A DNA stretch of 64,000 nt from Marixanthomonas sp002364245 (GCA_963973455.1 CAXAZF010000003.1:62001-126000); one strand, 5' to 3'; counted from the stretch's first letter, positions 24,417-34,701 are shown. Translations and numbers: made by a program. The notes: generated by a model from the sequence alone, not told the origin.

Positions 24417-25270
24417 AAGGAATCATATTGGCAGGAGGCTCCGGCACACGTTTACACCCATTAACACTTGCGGTAAGCAAACAGTTAATGCCAGTGTACG
24501 ATAAACCCATGATTTACTATCCTTTGTCAACTCTTATGCATGCAGGAATTCGTGAGATATTGATTATTTCGACACCTGAAGATTTGCCTTTGTTTGAAAA
24601 GTTATTGGGCGACGGTTCAAAATACGGCTGCGATTTTCAATATGCAGTGCAAGATGAACCCAACGGTCTTGCCGAAGCATTTATAATAGGAAAAGAATTT
24701 ATAGGAAAAGATAAAGTAGCTTTAATCTTAGGAGATAATATTTTCTACGGAAGCGGGTTAAAAGAATTATTACAATCTAACAATAATCCTGAAGGCGGTA
24801 TTATTTACGCCTATCACGTACACGATCCCGAACGTTACGGCGTGGTGGAATTTGATAAAAACGGGATAGCACTTTCTATTGAAGAAAAACCAAAACAAGC
24901 AAAATCTAATTACGCGGTGCCAGGAATTTATTTTTATGACAACAGCGTAGTGGAGATAGCAGCAAACATAAAGCCCAGCGATAGGGGGGAGCTAGAAATC
25001 ACCGATGTGAACAACGCCTATCTGAAACAAGGAAAATTAAGCGTAAGCATTTTAGATAAAGGGACAGCTTGGTTAGATACCGGTACATTTGCCTCCTTAA
25101 TGCAAGCCGCTCAATTTGTTGAGGTGATCGAAGAACGACAAGGATTAAAAATTGGCGCGATTGAAGAAGCTGCTTACGAGATGGGCTACATTGATAAAGA
25201 TCAATTAATAAAACTTGCCCAACCATTACTAAAAAGCGGATACGGAAATCACTTAATGCAACTTGATTAA
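24413..25270 (+). CDS. rfbA: Glucose-1-phosphate thymidylyltransferase
   Basis: This is the first step of dTDP-rhamnose synthesis: glucose-1-phosphate plus dTTP gives dTDP-glucose. The protein has 285 residues, with the signature GGSGTRLHPLT near residue 8, PMIYYPLSTLM, LGDNIFYGSGL and AWLDTGTFASL. It overlaps rfbB by four bases, so the two are coupled. It is of normal length for RmlA. Confidence 0.96.
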   Translation: MKGIILAGGSGTRLHPLTLAVSKQLMPVYDKPMIYYPLSTLMHAGIREILIISTPEDLPLFEKLLGDGSKYGCDFQYAVQDEPNGLAEAFIIGKEFIGKDKVALILGDNIFYGSGLKELLQSNNNPEGGIIYAYHVHDPERYGVVEFDKNGIALSIEEKPKQAKSNYAVPGIYFYDNSVVEIAANIKPSDRGELEITDVNNAYLKQGKLSVSILDKGTAWLDTGTFASLMQAAQFVEVIEERQGLKIGAIEEAAYEMGYIDKDQLIKLAQPLLKSGYGNHLMQLD

Positions 25271-25817
25271 TTTGGAACTACAACAAACAATACTAAAAGA
25301 CTGTTTTATCTTAAAGCCCCGTATTTTTAAAGATGAAAGGGGTTTTTTTTCTGAAACATATAATAAACAAACTTTTAAAGAAACAACAGGTTTTGATATC
25401 GATTTTGTTCAGGACAATCAATCCATTTCTACCTATGGTGTTTTAAGAGGCTTGCATTTTCAAAAAGGACCTATGGCGCAAAGCAAATTGGTTCGGGTTG
25501 TTAAAGGTAAAGTTCTGGATATTATTATTGATATCAGAAAAGATTCTGAAACTTTCGGAAAACACATCAGCGTTATTCTTGACGATGTAGAGCAAAAACA
25601 ATTATTTGTTCCTAGAGGTTTTGCACATGGTTTCATCACACTTTCTGAAACTTCTGTTTTTGCCTATAAATGTGATAATTTTTATGATAAAACTTCAGAA
25701 GGAGGAATTATCTATAATGACGCAACCTTAGCGCTAGATTGGCATCTGCCTAAAGAGGATTTAATCATTTCAGAAAAAGATAAACAACTTCCTGTATTTA
25801 AGGAAGCGATTTTATGA
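25263..25817 (+). CDS. rfbC: dTDP-4-dehydrorhamnose 3,5-epimerase
   Basis: The protein has 184 residues. It carries the RmlC cupin features: PRIFKDERGFFSETYN, the catalytic histidine in GVLRGLHFQ, FVPRGFAHGFITLS and YKCDNFYDK. It acts third in rhamnose synthesis. The start is uncertain, since there is no ATG: TTG at 25263 overlaps the rfbA end by eight bases, and a second TTG at 25272 is also possible. Confidence 0.93.
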   Translation: MINLELQQTILKDCFILKPRIFKDERGFFSETYNKQTFKETTGFDIDFVQDNQSISTYGVLRGLHFQKGPMAQSKLVRVVKGKVLDIIIDIRKDSETFGKHISVILDDVEQKQLFVPRGFAHGFITLSETSVFAYKCDNFYDKTSEGGIIYNDATLALDWHLPKEDLIISEKDKQLPVFKEAIL

Positions 25818-26662
25818 TAAGCGTATTAGTAACAGGTGCAAACGGACAATTGGGAAGGTGTTTACATGATGCTTCAGAAAAATATCCACAACTAAATTTT
25901 TTCTTTGCTTCGCGAAACCAACTTGATATTGAAAATCAAGCTGCGGTTACCGCTCTTTTTTCAGAAAAGAAATTTGATTACTGCATCAATACCGCAGCCT
26001 ATACCAATGTTGAAAAAGCTGAAAGTGAACAAAAAAAGGCGTTTAATAGTAATGCAGAAACTGTAAAACACTTGGCATTGACTTGCAAAGCAGCCAAAAC
26101 CACTTTAATCCATATTTCGACAGATTATGTTTTTGACGGAAAGAAAACAACCCCGTATTTAGAAACCGATATCACGAATCCGATCAATGTATATGGCGCC
26201 TCAAAATTGAAAGGAGAACAGTACATTCAGGAGTCTTGCACTAAGTATTTCATATTTAGAACCTCGTGGTTATATTCTACCTACGGACATAACTTTTTAA
26301 ACTCAATTCTTAAATTCGCCAAGGAGCGGAAAGCAATTAGTATCACCACCGAGCAAACAGGAGCTCCAACGAATGCTAATGATTTGGCAAGTGTATTATT
26401 ACAAGTTATTGTTTCAGAAAACAAAAAATACGGCTTATACCATTATAGCAATGCTGGAGAAGCCACTTGGTATGATTTTGCCGAAGCAATTCTAGACTAT
26501 TTCAATCAAAATGATGCGATAAAACTTGCTAAAACAGACCATTATCCTACTTTTGCAGCGCGGCCTGTGTACAGTGTGCTGAATACTGAAAAAGTAGTAC
26601 AGAATTTAAACGTGGAAACAATCCATTGGAAAGAAAGCCTCAAAACTATTTTGAAAAACTGA
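25814..26662 (+). CDS. rfbD: dTDP-4-dehydrorhamnose reductase
   Basis: The protein (282 residues) is a short-chain-type reductase that makes dTDP-L-rhamnose. It has the NAD(P) motif VTGANGQLGR near residue 6, NTAAYTNVEKAE, STDYVFDGKKT and the Tyr-x3-Lys pair in NVYGASKLKGE. It overlaps rfbC by four bases. With rfbB, A and C it completes the dTDP-rhamnose set in order BACD. Confidence 0.95.
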   Translation: MISVLVTGANGQLGRCLHDASEKYPQLNFFFASRNQLDIENQAAVTALFSEKKFDYCINTAAYTNVEKAESEQKKAFNSNAETVKHLALTCKAAKTTLIHISTDYVFDGKKTTPYLETDITNPINVYGASKLKGEQYIQESCTKYFIFRTSWLYSTYGHNFLNSILKFAKERKAISITTEQTGAPTNANDLASVLLQVIVSENKKYGLYHYSNAGEATWYDFAEAILDYFNQNDAIKLAKTDHYPTFAARPVYSVLNTEKVVQNLNVETIHWKESLKTILKN

Positions 26663-26664
26663 TT

Positions 26665-27789
26665 ATGAAGAAAAAAAACCTAATTGTATTTGGAACACGT
26701 CCTGAAGCTATAAAAATGGCTCCTTTAGTGTTAGAGTTTTTAAACACTTCGGAGTTTGAGACCAAAGTTTGCGTAACGGCTCAGCACCGTGAAATGCTAG
26801 ACCAGGTGTTGGATTTTTTCGAAATTACCCCCGATTATGATCTCGATGTGATGAAACCGAACCAAAATCTCTACAGCCTGACCGCTACCATTATTGAAGG
26901 AATGAAACCTGTTTTGGAAGATTTTCAACCTGATTATGTGTACGTCCACGGGGATACCACCACATCTATGGCGGTTGGTATTGCAGGTTTTTACAGCGGA
27001 GCAAAAGTATGTCATGTAGAAGCTGGTTTACGAACCTTTGATAGGCAATATCCGTTTCCAGAAGAGTTCAACAGGCAATTAACAGGTAAAATAGCCGACT
27101 ATCACTTTGCCCCGACGAATCTTTCCAAAGAAAATTTGTTAACTGAAAATACTTCAGAAAAAAATATTTTGGTCACGGGAAACACGGTGATTGATGCTTT
27201 GTTATACGGAATCGATAAAGTGAATGCAAAAAACTTCAAGGACACTGAAATCGAAATGTTGAAAGAGAAGCTGGATCTTGACAGAAAGATAATTTTAGTC
27301 ACTGGACACCGTAGAGAAAATCACGGAGAAGGCTTGTTGAATATATGCAAAGCGTTGAAAGAAATAGCTCTAGCAAATAAAGATGTTCAAATAATTTATC
27401 CAGTTCATTTAAATCCAAATGTAAAAGGTCCCGTTCATGAGCTATTAGCTGGAATCGAGAACATTATGTTGGTGTCACCGTTAGCATATCCTGCTTTTAT
27501 ATGGCTAATGGAAAAATCATATTTAATCATTACCGATAGCGGCGGTATACAAGAAGAAGCCCCTAGTTTAGGTAAACCTGTATTAGTAACTAGAACTACC
27601 ACCGAGCGTCCCGAAGCAGTAGAAGAAGGTACGGTATTTCTTGTTGGTACCGATTCAGAAAAAATAACTGCTGAAACACATAAATTACTAAACGATCAAG
27701 AATACTATAATGGAATGAGCTTACGTCACAATCCGTATGGGGATGGAAAATCAACGCAACGCATAATTTCATATATAAAAGAACTATAA
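26665..27789 (+). CDS. wecB: UDP-N-acetylglucosamine 2-epimerase (non-hydrolysing)
   Basis: It converts UDP-GlcNAc to UDP-ManNAc. Signatures are FGTRPEAIKMAPLV, HGDTTTSMAVG, HVEAGLRT, TGHRRENHGEG and TDSGGIQEEAPSLGKP. I chose the ATG at 26665 (374 residues): the frame is open from 26626, but those 13 extra residues lie inside rfbD and the family begins at the FGTRPEA motif. The product feeds the next gene, which makes UDP-ManNAcA. Confidence 0.95.
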   Translation: MKKKNLIVFGTRPEAIKMAPLVLEFLNTSEFETKVCVTAQHREMLDQVLDFFEITPDYDLDVMKPNQNLYSLTATIIEGMKPVLEDFQPDYVYVHGDTTTSMAVGIAGFYSGAKVCHVEAGLRTFDRQYPFPEEFNRQLTGKIADYHFAPTNLSKENLLTENTSEKNILVTGNTVIDALLYGIDKVNAKNFKDTEIEMLKEKLDLDRKIILVTGHRRENHGEGLLNICKALKEIALANKDVQIIYPVHLNPNVKGPVHELLAGIENIMLVSPLAYPAFIWLMEKSYLIITDSGGIQEEAPSLGKPVLVTRTTTERPEAVEEGTVFLVGTDSEKITAETHKLLNDQEYYNGMSLRHNPYGDGKSTQRIISYIKEL

Positions 27790-27792
27790 AAC

Positions 27793-29001
27793 ATGGAACA
27801 TAAACCAAGCGTAGTGATGATGGGGTTGGGATACATAGGCCTTCCCACAGCCGCTTTGATAGCGAGTAGAGGTCTAAAAGTAACTGGCGTTGACATTCGC
27901 GAAGATGTGGTTAAAACTATAAATCAAGGAAAAATACATATTGTAGAGCCCGATTTGGATGGTCTTGTACATCACGTGGTAAAAGAAAAGCATTTAAAAG
28001 CAGCTACAAAACCAGTAGAAGCTGATGTATATTTAATAGCTGTTCCCACGCCTTTTAAAGACAATCACGTACCTGATTTAAGTTATGTGCTATCGGCAAC
28101 TAAAAACTTAATCCCTACGTTAAAAAAAGGAGCGTTGGTTATATTGGAATCCACCAGCCCTGTAGGAACCACAGAGAAGGTACAAAAACTTATTTTTGAA
28201 GAACGACCCGAACTAAAAGGACACATTCACATAGCTTATTGTCCGGAACGTGTATTGCCTGGTAATGTGCTGCACGAATTAAAACATAATGATCGTGCCA
28301 TTGGAGGCATCAATAAAGATGCTACGGAAAGAGCCATCGCTTTTTATAAACATTTTGTAGTAGGCGAGCTTCACGCAACCAATGCCAAAACTGCCGAAAT
28401 GGTAAAACTGGTGGAAAATGCTTCTCGTGATAACCAAATTGCCTTCGCCAATGAGCTTTCAGTAATTTGTGACAAAGCGGGCATCAACGTTTGGGAAATG
28501 ATTAATTTGGCTAATAAACATCCACGGGTTAACATCTTAAAGCCTGGCACAGGTGTAGGCGGGCATTGTATTGCGGTAGACCCTTGGTTTATCGTTTCAG
28601 AATTTCCAAAGGAAAGCGGCCTGATTAAAAAATCACGCGAAACCAACAATTACAAAACCGAGTGGGTACTTGAAAAAATAAAAAATAAAGCATTGGCTTT
28701 TAAGATTGAAAATGACCGTGAAGCCAAAATTGCCTGTATGGGCCTTGCTTTTAAACCTGATATTGACGATTTACGGGAATCTCCAGCATTATACGTAGCC
28801 GAAACCTTAAAGAAAGAAAGTTTTTCAACCCTAGACGTAGAGCCTAACCTAAAAGAAGGTGATACACGTGATTTAACGACTGTTTCTGACGCGATAAGCC
28901 AAGCTGACATCATTGTATTTTTGGTAGCACATACGGCGTTTAAAACGCTTGATGTTGATGATTCAAAAGAGGTATTGGATTTTTGTGGGGTGAGAGAATA
29001 A
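27793..29001 (+). CDS. wecC: UDP-N-acetyl-D-mannosamine dehydrogenase
   Basis: The protein (402 residues) is a nucleotide-sugar dehydrogenase that makes UDP-ManNAcA. It has the NAD motif GLGYIGLPTAALIASRG and the catalytic Cys region GTGVGGHCIAVDPWF, of which GHCIAVDPWF is the ManNAc-type variant. The linker ESTSPVGTT and GLAFKPDIDDLRESPA complete the family. It follows wecB after three bases. Confidence 0.94.
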   Translation: MEHKPSVVMMGLGYIGLPTAALIASRGLKVTGVDIREDVVKTINQGKIHIVEPDLDGLVHHVVKEKHLKAATKPVEADVYLIAVPTPFKDNHVPDLSYVLSATKNLIPTLKKGALVILESTSPVGTTEKVQKLIFEERPELKGHIHIAYCPERVLPGNVLHELKHNDRAIGGINKDATERAIAFYKHFVVGELHATNAKTAEMVKLVENASRDNQIAFANELSVICDKAGINVWEMINLANKHPRVNILKPGTGVGGHCIAVDPWFIVSEFPKESGLIKKSRETNNYKTEWVLEKIKNKALAFKIENDREAKIACMGLAFKPDIDDLRESPALYVAETLKKESFSTLDVEPNLKEGDTRDLTTVSDAISQADIIVFLVAHTAFKTLDVDDSKEVLDFCGVRE

Positions 29002-29083
29002 TTAATAAAAAAAGCTTTTTTGATACTTAAAAGAGTTTAAGGTTGAAATTTTTTAAATAGAAAATAATTAAAGATATTCAATA

Positions 29084-30295
29084 ATGATATTCCTTAAAGC
29101 TCTTGCAAAAAAACACAGTTCCTTTCTTGTAATTATCATAGGAGCCTTTTCTGTTTTTGCTGCGAACGTATTGCTTAAAAAAGTTTTGAGTCCTGAAGCG
29201 TATGGAGAATACTCTATTTTAATCACCTTTTTTCAAGTAATTAGCTCTTTTGGCTTATTGGGTTTTGAGCAGGTTTTTTTGCGTATTTCCGAAGTTAAAA
29301 AACAGGGAATTATACAATCCGATAAAAAACTGGGTGTATTATTACTATTTGTTTGGGTCGTGTTTGGAGGCGTTAGCTCCTATTTATTCCACACCTATTT
29401 TTCGAATATTGGCATTTCTTATTTTTATTACTTCGTCATTACCTTGATCATTACATTATCTATGTTTTTGTTTAATGTATTCAGGTTAAACTCAGACTTT
29501 ACCGTTTCACAACTTATATTGAATAGTTGGAAGTTCTTTGTACTCGCATTATGTCTGTTTTTTTTGTGGCAACATATTGACAACATACAATTATTTGTAA
29601 AAATACTTTCGTATTGTTTATTAGGGGTTTTTATTATTCAGGTTGTTTATGGATATAAGAACATAATATTTGACTTTTTGGACAAATACAGCTTAAAAGA
29701 ACTGTATCTATATGCTTTTCATTTTTTCATATCCTTGCTAACACTCACCTTTGTGGGATATAGCGACCGTTTTATTGTTAAAAGTGAATTTGGGAGCGAA
29801 ATTTTAGGAGAATACTTCTTTTTGGCAACCATATTTTTTTTCCCATATGCATTAATACAAGGTTATGTAGGGTTTAAAGAGTTAGTAGCCTTTAAAAAAG
29901 AAGGCTCATTAAAGGGATTGGGCAAAAAGTTACTCAGGATAAACATACTTGGTGTTTTTTTAGGGATAGCTATTGTTTTGGCTTCTGTAGTTATTAATAA
30001 AATAGCGTTTTTACCTTATATAGACATTGAAAATAATGTACTTTTAATTGCTATTTTTATTGCAACAGGAATAGTTAAATTGAATTACAGCTTGCTTTCT
30101 GCGCTATTGGGAGCAAAGGGAGAGGTAAAAACCATTAAAAATGCTAATTTACAGTCGCTATTGCTTATTTTGGTTATTGGCGCAGTCTTTTATTCATTTT
30201 TAAACTCCATTGAAATGGTAGCTTTGTCATTTCTACTTTTTTGGATATCAAGGACAGTTATTTGGGGGCATAATTTAAACAGACAGTTTAAATAA
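29084..30295 (+). CDS. Wzx-like oligosaccharide flippase
   Basis: The protein has 403 residues and about 11 hydrophobic segments from near residue 10 on. The segment LLKKVLSPEAYGEYSILITF at the N-terminus is the usual start of the polysaccharide biosynthesis/flippase family (MOP superfamily). It would move lipid-linked repeat units across the inner membrane. No single catalytic residue can be named. The 82 bases before it are a gap in the otherwise tight operon. Confidence 0.85.
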   Translation: MIFLKALAKKHSSFLVIIIGAFSVFAANVLLKKVLSPEAYGEYSILITFFQVISSFGLLGFEQVFLRISEVKKQGIIQSDKKLGVLLLFVWVVFGGVSSYLFHTYFSNIGISYFYYFVITLIITLSMFLFNVFRLNSDFTVSQLILNSWKFFVLALCLFFLWQHIDNIQLFVKILSYCLLGVFIIQVVYGYKNIIFDFLDKYSLKELYLYAFHFFISLLTLTFVGYSDRFIVKSEFGSEILGEYFFLATIFFFPYALIQGYVGFKELVAFKKEGSLKGLGKKLLRINILGVFLGIAIVLASVVINKIAFLPYIDIENNVLLIAIFIATGIVKLNYSLLSALLGAKGEVKTIKNANLQSLLLILVIGAVFYSFLNSIEMVALSFLLFWISRTVIWGHNLNRQFK

Positions 30296-30302
30296 AAACA
30301 AT

Positions 30303-30791
30303 ATGAAGTACGAGTTACAGTTATGGTTTAATGCTTTTTTAAAAGCCATTCCAGGAAAAATTGGATGTTGGTTCAGAAATGCTTTTTTACCCTATAAAAA
30401 TGGTAAAAATGTTACAGTATGGGCGTATACACATATCGATTCTCCTAGTAAGCTAACAATAGGGAACAATGTATCTATAAACCGCAATTGTGTATTACAT
30501 GCAGGAGGGGAAATAGAAATTGGGGATGATGTTTTAATTGGCCCTAAGGTTATCATTTATAGTCAAAACCATAACTATGAGGATACATCAAAACTAATAC
30601 GAGAACAGGGCTATACAACTGCTAAAGTAACAATTAAAAAAAATGTATGGGTCGCTGCTAATGTTACTATTTTACCGGGCGTTACTATTGAAGAAAATTG
30701 TGTGATTGGGGCTAACTCATTGGTTAATAAATCAGTTACTAAAAATTCTTTGGTTGCAGGAAATCCCGCTCGGGTAATTCGTGAATTGTAA
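30303..30791 (+). CDS. Hexapeptide-repeat acyltransferase
   Basis: The protein (162 residues) carries left-handed beta-helix repeats from about residue 45 (GNNVSINRNCVLHAG, EIGDDVLIGPKVIIYSQNHNY, WVAANVTILPGVTIEENCVIGANSLV). The histidine in SQNHNY is the expected catalytic residue of the maltose/galactoside acetyltransferase group, and the ending NPARVIREL is typical. It probably O-acetylates a sugar in the polysaccharide. It starts seven bases after the flippase. Confidence 0.87.
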   Translation: MKYELQLWFNAFLKAIPGKIGCWFRNAFLPYKNGKNVTVWAYTHIDSPSKLTIGNNVSINRNCVLHAGGEIEIGDDVLIGPKVIIYSQNHNYEDTSKLIREQGYTTAKVTIKKNVWVAANVTILPGVTIEENCVIGANSLVNKSVTKNSLVAGNPARVIREL

Positions 30792-30794
30792 AAC

Positions 30795-31979
30795 ATGACA
30801 ACAGTATTAAAAAAATTAGCTACTGAAAAAAGCTTACAAATCACCCTTGTATTAGTGCTCTTTTTTTTATCGGAAGCAGTAACGAAGATTGCTTATCACG
30901 CTGGCTTGTCGTTTCATAATTATAGTGCTTTAATAAAAGGAGCATTTATCGTATTTGCGGTTGTGTTTGCCATTTTTAATCTTACCAAGAACAGAAAACA
31001 GTTACTATTGTTTTTAATAGGAATGTCTGTTTTTTTTATAGTAGGTCAATACACGTTTAACAACAATCAATTTGGGTTACATTTTCTTGACAACCTTATT
31101 TTTTTTAGTAGGTATGTCCTTGTTTTTATAATTAGCTTGGTTTTTATTAAAGGCTTTAAAGCCCCGTCTAACAGCCTTTTTTTTGAGGTTTATGAAAAAA
31201 TAATCATTTTTAATAGCTTACTTATTATTTTGGGAGTAGTATTTAAGATTCCCTTTTTTCAAACGTATTCGTTTAGGTTTGGTTATAACGGGTTGTTTAT
31301 GGTACCCAGTATTTCAACTTTTTTCTATGCACTAGCACTCACTTACTTTACTAATCGATTTTTACATTCTAAAGATAAAACTGCAGAATTAATATTGGTG
31401 AGTATAATATGTTTTTTAGTGGGTACAAAAGCATTGCTGCTCTTTTTTCTACTTACCGCATTGCACGTTTTTATTGTGAAAAAAATGTATAGAAACAAAT
31501 GGTTTTATATAGTAAGCTTCTGTGTCTTAATAGTTGGTTTTTTATTTAGGAAGTACATTTTTTCGATTGTTTCAAGTATTTTTAAAACTATTTTTTCAGT
31601 TTATAAAGAACACGGGTTAATTACTGCGTTAACGTCGTATAGAAACGAAAAATTACAAGATAACTTTGTACCGCTTATTGAAGAAAAATGGAGTTGGGTT
31701 AATTATCTATTTGGTGGAACCGATTTTGTGCCCTATCGTGTAGAGTTTGAGTTATTTGATGTATTTCTGTTTTTTGGAATTATAGGAACTATAGTTTACC
31801 TATTCTTTTATTTTAAACATATTATAAAATTTAAATACTTGATACCTTTTGGAAGAGTACAAATGGTATTTTTACTGTTTATCGCCATGCTTTCAGGAAC
31901 TTTTTTTAACAATGCACCTGTAGCATTATATTTATTGATAGTTTTGGGAAGTTTACAAGTTGCCAAAAGGGAATTTTAG
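30795..31979 (+). CDS. Polymerase-like polytopic membrane protein (Wzy candidate 1)
   Basis: This 394-residue protein has about ten hydrophobic segments and a periplasmic loop before the last helices (about 265-325) with SWVNYLFGGTDFVPYRVEFELFDVF split over two parts. A G(G/T)D loop followed by ELFDVFLFFGIIG is what I see in O-antigen polymerase-like proteins. Sequence conservation in Wzy is low, so the call is by topology and neighbours. It starts four bases after the acyltransferase. Confidence 0.6.
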   Translation: MTTVLKKLATEKSLQITLVLVLFFLSEAVTKIAYHAGLSFHNYSALIKGAFIVFAVVFAIFNLTKNRKQLLLFLIGMSVFFIVGQYTFNNNQFGLHFLDNLIFFSRYVLVFIISLVFIKGFKAPSNSLFFEVYEKIIIFNSLLIILGVVFKIPFFQTYSFRFGYNGLFMVPSISTFFYALALTYFTNRFLHSKDKTAELILVSIICFLVGTKALLLFFLLTALHVFIVKKMYRNKWFYIVSFCVLIVGFLFRKYIFSIVSSIFKTIFSVYKEHGLITALTSYRNEKLQDNFVPLIEEKWSWVNYLFGGTDFVPYRVEFELFDVFLFFGIIGTIVYLFFYFKHIIKFKYLIPFGRVQMVFLLFIAMLSGTFFNNAPVALYLLIVLGSLQVAKREF

Positions 31980-31983
31980 AGTT

Positions 31984-33321
31984 ATGAAGCTTAAGCCTTT
32001 CTACGATATTTTTGTTTTTATCCTAATTATTTTAGTTGGGATTTTTATCTATTTTGAACTATATGAGTTTACACATTTAAGTTTTTCATTATTATTACTA
32101 TTCGTGTTTATTACTAGAAAGTCCTTAAATACTAAAATATTTATACTCTTTCTTTTTGCATATTATTTCATCCCATTTTTTAATATTTCTACCTATAGAG
32201 GAACCATTACCTTTGAAACATTACGGTTATATACCTATGCAAATTTTGCATTGATAGTACCAATATTATTCACATTTGGTAGTTCGTATCGTAGAAAAGT
32301 GTATCGTAGTTATTCCTATATAACTATTTCAACCTTTACTACAAAAGTGGTTATGATCCATTTGGCCTTGGTTTATCTTGTTTTGGCATATGTATATATG
32401 ACGCTGGGAAATATACTGTTATACCAAGAGTTGCGGTTTTTTATGAGTCCTACTATTTCCTATATTATAAAATCAACGCTTTACATCCCATTGTTTATTG
32501 TCTTTTTTGGTAAAAATCAGTTTACTAAGAAAAACATTCTCATATTTATAATATTACCATTAATACCACCATTTTTTATTGGAAGTCGGGGAACGGTTGT
32601 TATTATAGCACTTTCTATTTTAATGCTCTACTTATTAAAAAGCTTCCCTCCTGGCAAAAAATACTATTTAAATGATAGTAAAGCTTGGAAAAAAAATAAG
32701 GGAAAGGTTTATTGGTCTGGAATTGTCATTTTCTTGCTTATTCAAATTACATATTATACACGACGAATGTTTTCAGATCAATTTTTGTCAACAAAGGACC
32801 TTTCTATTAGGTATTTTGGTGATGCATCTTGGTTTCATATCTTTATAATGCCTATTTATTTCTCTTTTCGTGAAACAGTAGGAATAACCAACAGAATTAT
32901 TGAAAAGGGAATAAGTAATACGTGGTTTGACTATTCTATGTTTTTCTCTGAGCTTTATACACTTTTGCCTGGAGAACAAGCCTCTCCGGGTATTGCATTG
33001 TCAAGAGGGCTTTATACAACTTCAGATTATGGAGGCGGAATTACCCCAGGAATAATTGGCGGATTGTACATCGATTATGAAAATTGGCTCATATTAATAG
33101 TCTTTTTAATATCTATTTTTATTTTCTTCTTGTACAGAAAATCTTTATTCAGTGATTTTTATAAAATCTTATATGCCATTACCTTGACACAATTTTTTCA
33201 CTTATATCATAGGGGGTTTTTTAAACCAGAATATTTAGTGGCGTATATTATCATATTATTTTATGTATATATTTCCAGTTTAAATAAAAAAAAGAAAACC
33301 AATCAACTTGATAAGGTTTAG
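31984..33321 (+). CDS. O-antigen/oligosaccharide repeat polymerase-like protein (Wzy candidate 2)
   Basis: This protein has about ten membrane segments and a large loop with SIRYFGDASWFHIFIMP and ALSRGLYTTSDYGGG. Such loops are typical of the oligosaccharide repeat-unit polymerase family. I prefer the ATG at 31984 (445 residues) over 31960, because the extra eight residues overlap the previous gene's stop. It ends the forward run before the convergent gene at 33367. Confidence 0.6.
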   Translation: MKLKPFYDIFVFILIILVGIFIYFELYEFTHLSFSLLLLFVFITRKSLNTKIFILFLFAYYFIPFFNISTYRGTITFETLRLYTYANFALIVPILFTFGSSYRRKVYRSYSYITISTFTTKVVMIHLALVYLVLAYVYMTLGNILLYQELRFFMSPTISYIIKSTLYIPLFIVFFGKNQFTKKNILIFIILPLIPPFFIGSRGTVVIIALSILMLYLLKSFPPGKKYYLNDSKAWKKNKGKVYWSGIVIFLLIQITYYTRRMFSDQFLSTKDLSIRYFGDASWFHIFIMPIYFSFRETVGITNRIIEKGISNTWFDYSMFFSELYTLLPGEQASPGIALSRGLYTTSDYGGGITPGIIGGLYIDYENWLILIVFLISIFIFFLYRKSLFSDFYKILYAITLTQFFHLYHRGFFKPEYLVAYIIILFYVYISSLNKKKKTNQLDKV

Positions 33322-33366
33322 AGGAGAATTAACAGAATATTATATTTTTAATTGATAACAATGCTT

Positions 33367-34611
33367 TTACTCTCTATTACTTAAAGATGAACGGTTTGTA
33401 AATATGCAAATTAAAAAAGCAAACATGACAATTCCATTATGCCTTACTAAATAGGATTCGGTCTGAAAAAGCATAAAAGTCATTAAAAGAATGACATATC
33501 CAATAAAGAAAGATTGTCCATAAAAATACTTAAAATAATAGAAAAAGATAAATAGTAATAAAGCAACTCCAATTAAACCTAAACTTACATACGTTTGTAT
33601 AAACTGATTGTGTGCATTGTACCTTTTTTTAAGGTTCTCTTTTTGGTTGAATTCTGCATACGAAGAGAAAATAGAAGCATCAGCATCTCCAATTCCATTT
33701 CCAAACAATATATTTTTATTAGCATAAATAGATGCTTTCCATTGTAATAACTTGTTTTCACCATCATCGTGGTGATAGCCATTAGCATAGGTAAACCCAA
33801 ATAATTGTTGAAACCGGTATCGTGTTATCCTAACATTATAAACAGTAATACTGGTCACAATGTATAGCAATAGTAATAAGGCTATTCCTTTTCCAGTTTT
33901 TTTCTTTTTAGAAAAGTAATAAAGAATGGAAAAGTTGAAGAACAGAAATAAAACTGCAATAGGGGTTCGTGTGGATAAATGAAATATAAAAAACGATAAA
34001 TAGATTAACAGTAAAAAATAAAGCGATCTATATAAAGTTCTTTTTTCTTGAAATAAAAAGTACACCAAAAACACAATGGCAATTAGTACATAATAAGCAT
34101 AATACGTAGTATGTAAACCAATAGTATCATTTGCCAAGCTCATGTAGGAATAATGATTATTGAATAAATTAAATAGGATATCATTATTTTCAAATAGTTT
34201 ATACAGCACCATACTGTGGGAGTATAAACAAACGAGTATCATCCAAAGGATAAAACTTTTTAAAACGACTACAAGCTGCTTTTTTGAAACAGAAAGGATA
34301 GAAAAAACAAAAGGAAAGATTAAAAAAGGCAATAACCTCACTACTAAATCTATTGCATACCCTTTATCTTCAGAATAAAAAACACTTAGTAAAGACACTA
34401 AAAAAAAGAAAATGAGTGGCAATAGTTTAGTGAAAAGAGCCTTTTGAAACTGCTTGGCTTTTAAAAAAACAATAAGGCTGTATACCCCCAATAAAATAAT
34501 ACTGATGCTGTTAAGGTTGTTTTTTAAAGGCACCGTAACTACAAATAACAATAAAAGTAAAAGGGTTATCGAATCTTTTTTTAAATGTATAAATCTTTCC
34601 ATAGCCTTCAT
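33367..34611 (-). CDS. O-antigen ligase family protein (Wzy_C domain)
   Basis: This 414-residue protein has about ten membrane segments and, in its loop, GNGIGDADASI and YNAHNQFIQTYVSLGLIG. The last motif, with the conserved His in HNQF, is the signature of the O-antigen ligase/polymerase (Wzy_C) family. It could be the WaaL-type ligase that moves the finished chain to lipid A core, or a polymerase. It runs against the rest of the locus, and another protein of this type lies at 36798. Confidence 0.78.
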   Translation of the reverse strand: MKAMERFIHLKKDSITLLLLLLFVVTVPLKNNLNSISIILLGVYSLIVFLKAKQFQKALFTKLLPLIFFFLVSLLSVFYSEDKGYAIDLVVRLLPFLIFPFVFSILSVSKKQLVVVLKSFILWMILVCLYSHSMVLYKLFENNDILFNLFNNHYSYMSLANDTIGLHTTYYAYYVLIAIVFLVYFLFQEKRTLYRSLYFLLLIYLSFFIFHLSTRTPIAVLFLFFNFSILYYFSKKKKTGKGIALLLLLYIVTSITVYNVRITRYRFQQLFGFTYANGYHHDDGENKLLQWKASIYANKNILFGNGIGDADASIFSSYAEFNQKENLKKRYNAHNQFIQTYVSLGLIGVALLLFIFFYYFKYFYGQSFFIGYVILLMTFMLFQTESYLVRHNGIVMFAFLICIFTNRSSLSNRE

Positions 34612-34701
34612 AAATAATTAACTTTGCCAAAAGTATTAAACTAAACGAACATATTTTTTAAATATGGTACTATTACTTTCTTTTAACTTTAACTTGATAG
34701 G

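Noticed and set aside
26626..26664. Longer wecB frame starting inside rfbD
   Set aside because: The 13 extra residues are rfbD sequence in another frame; the family starts just after the ATG at 26665.
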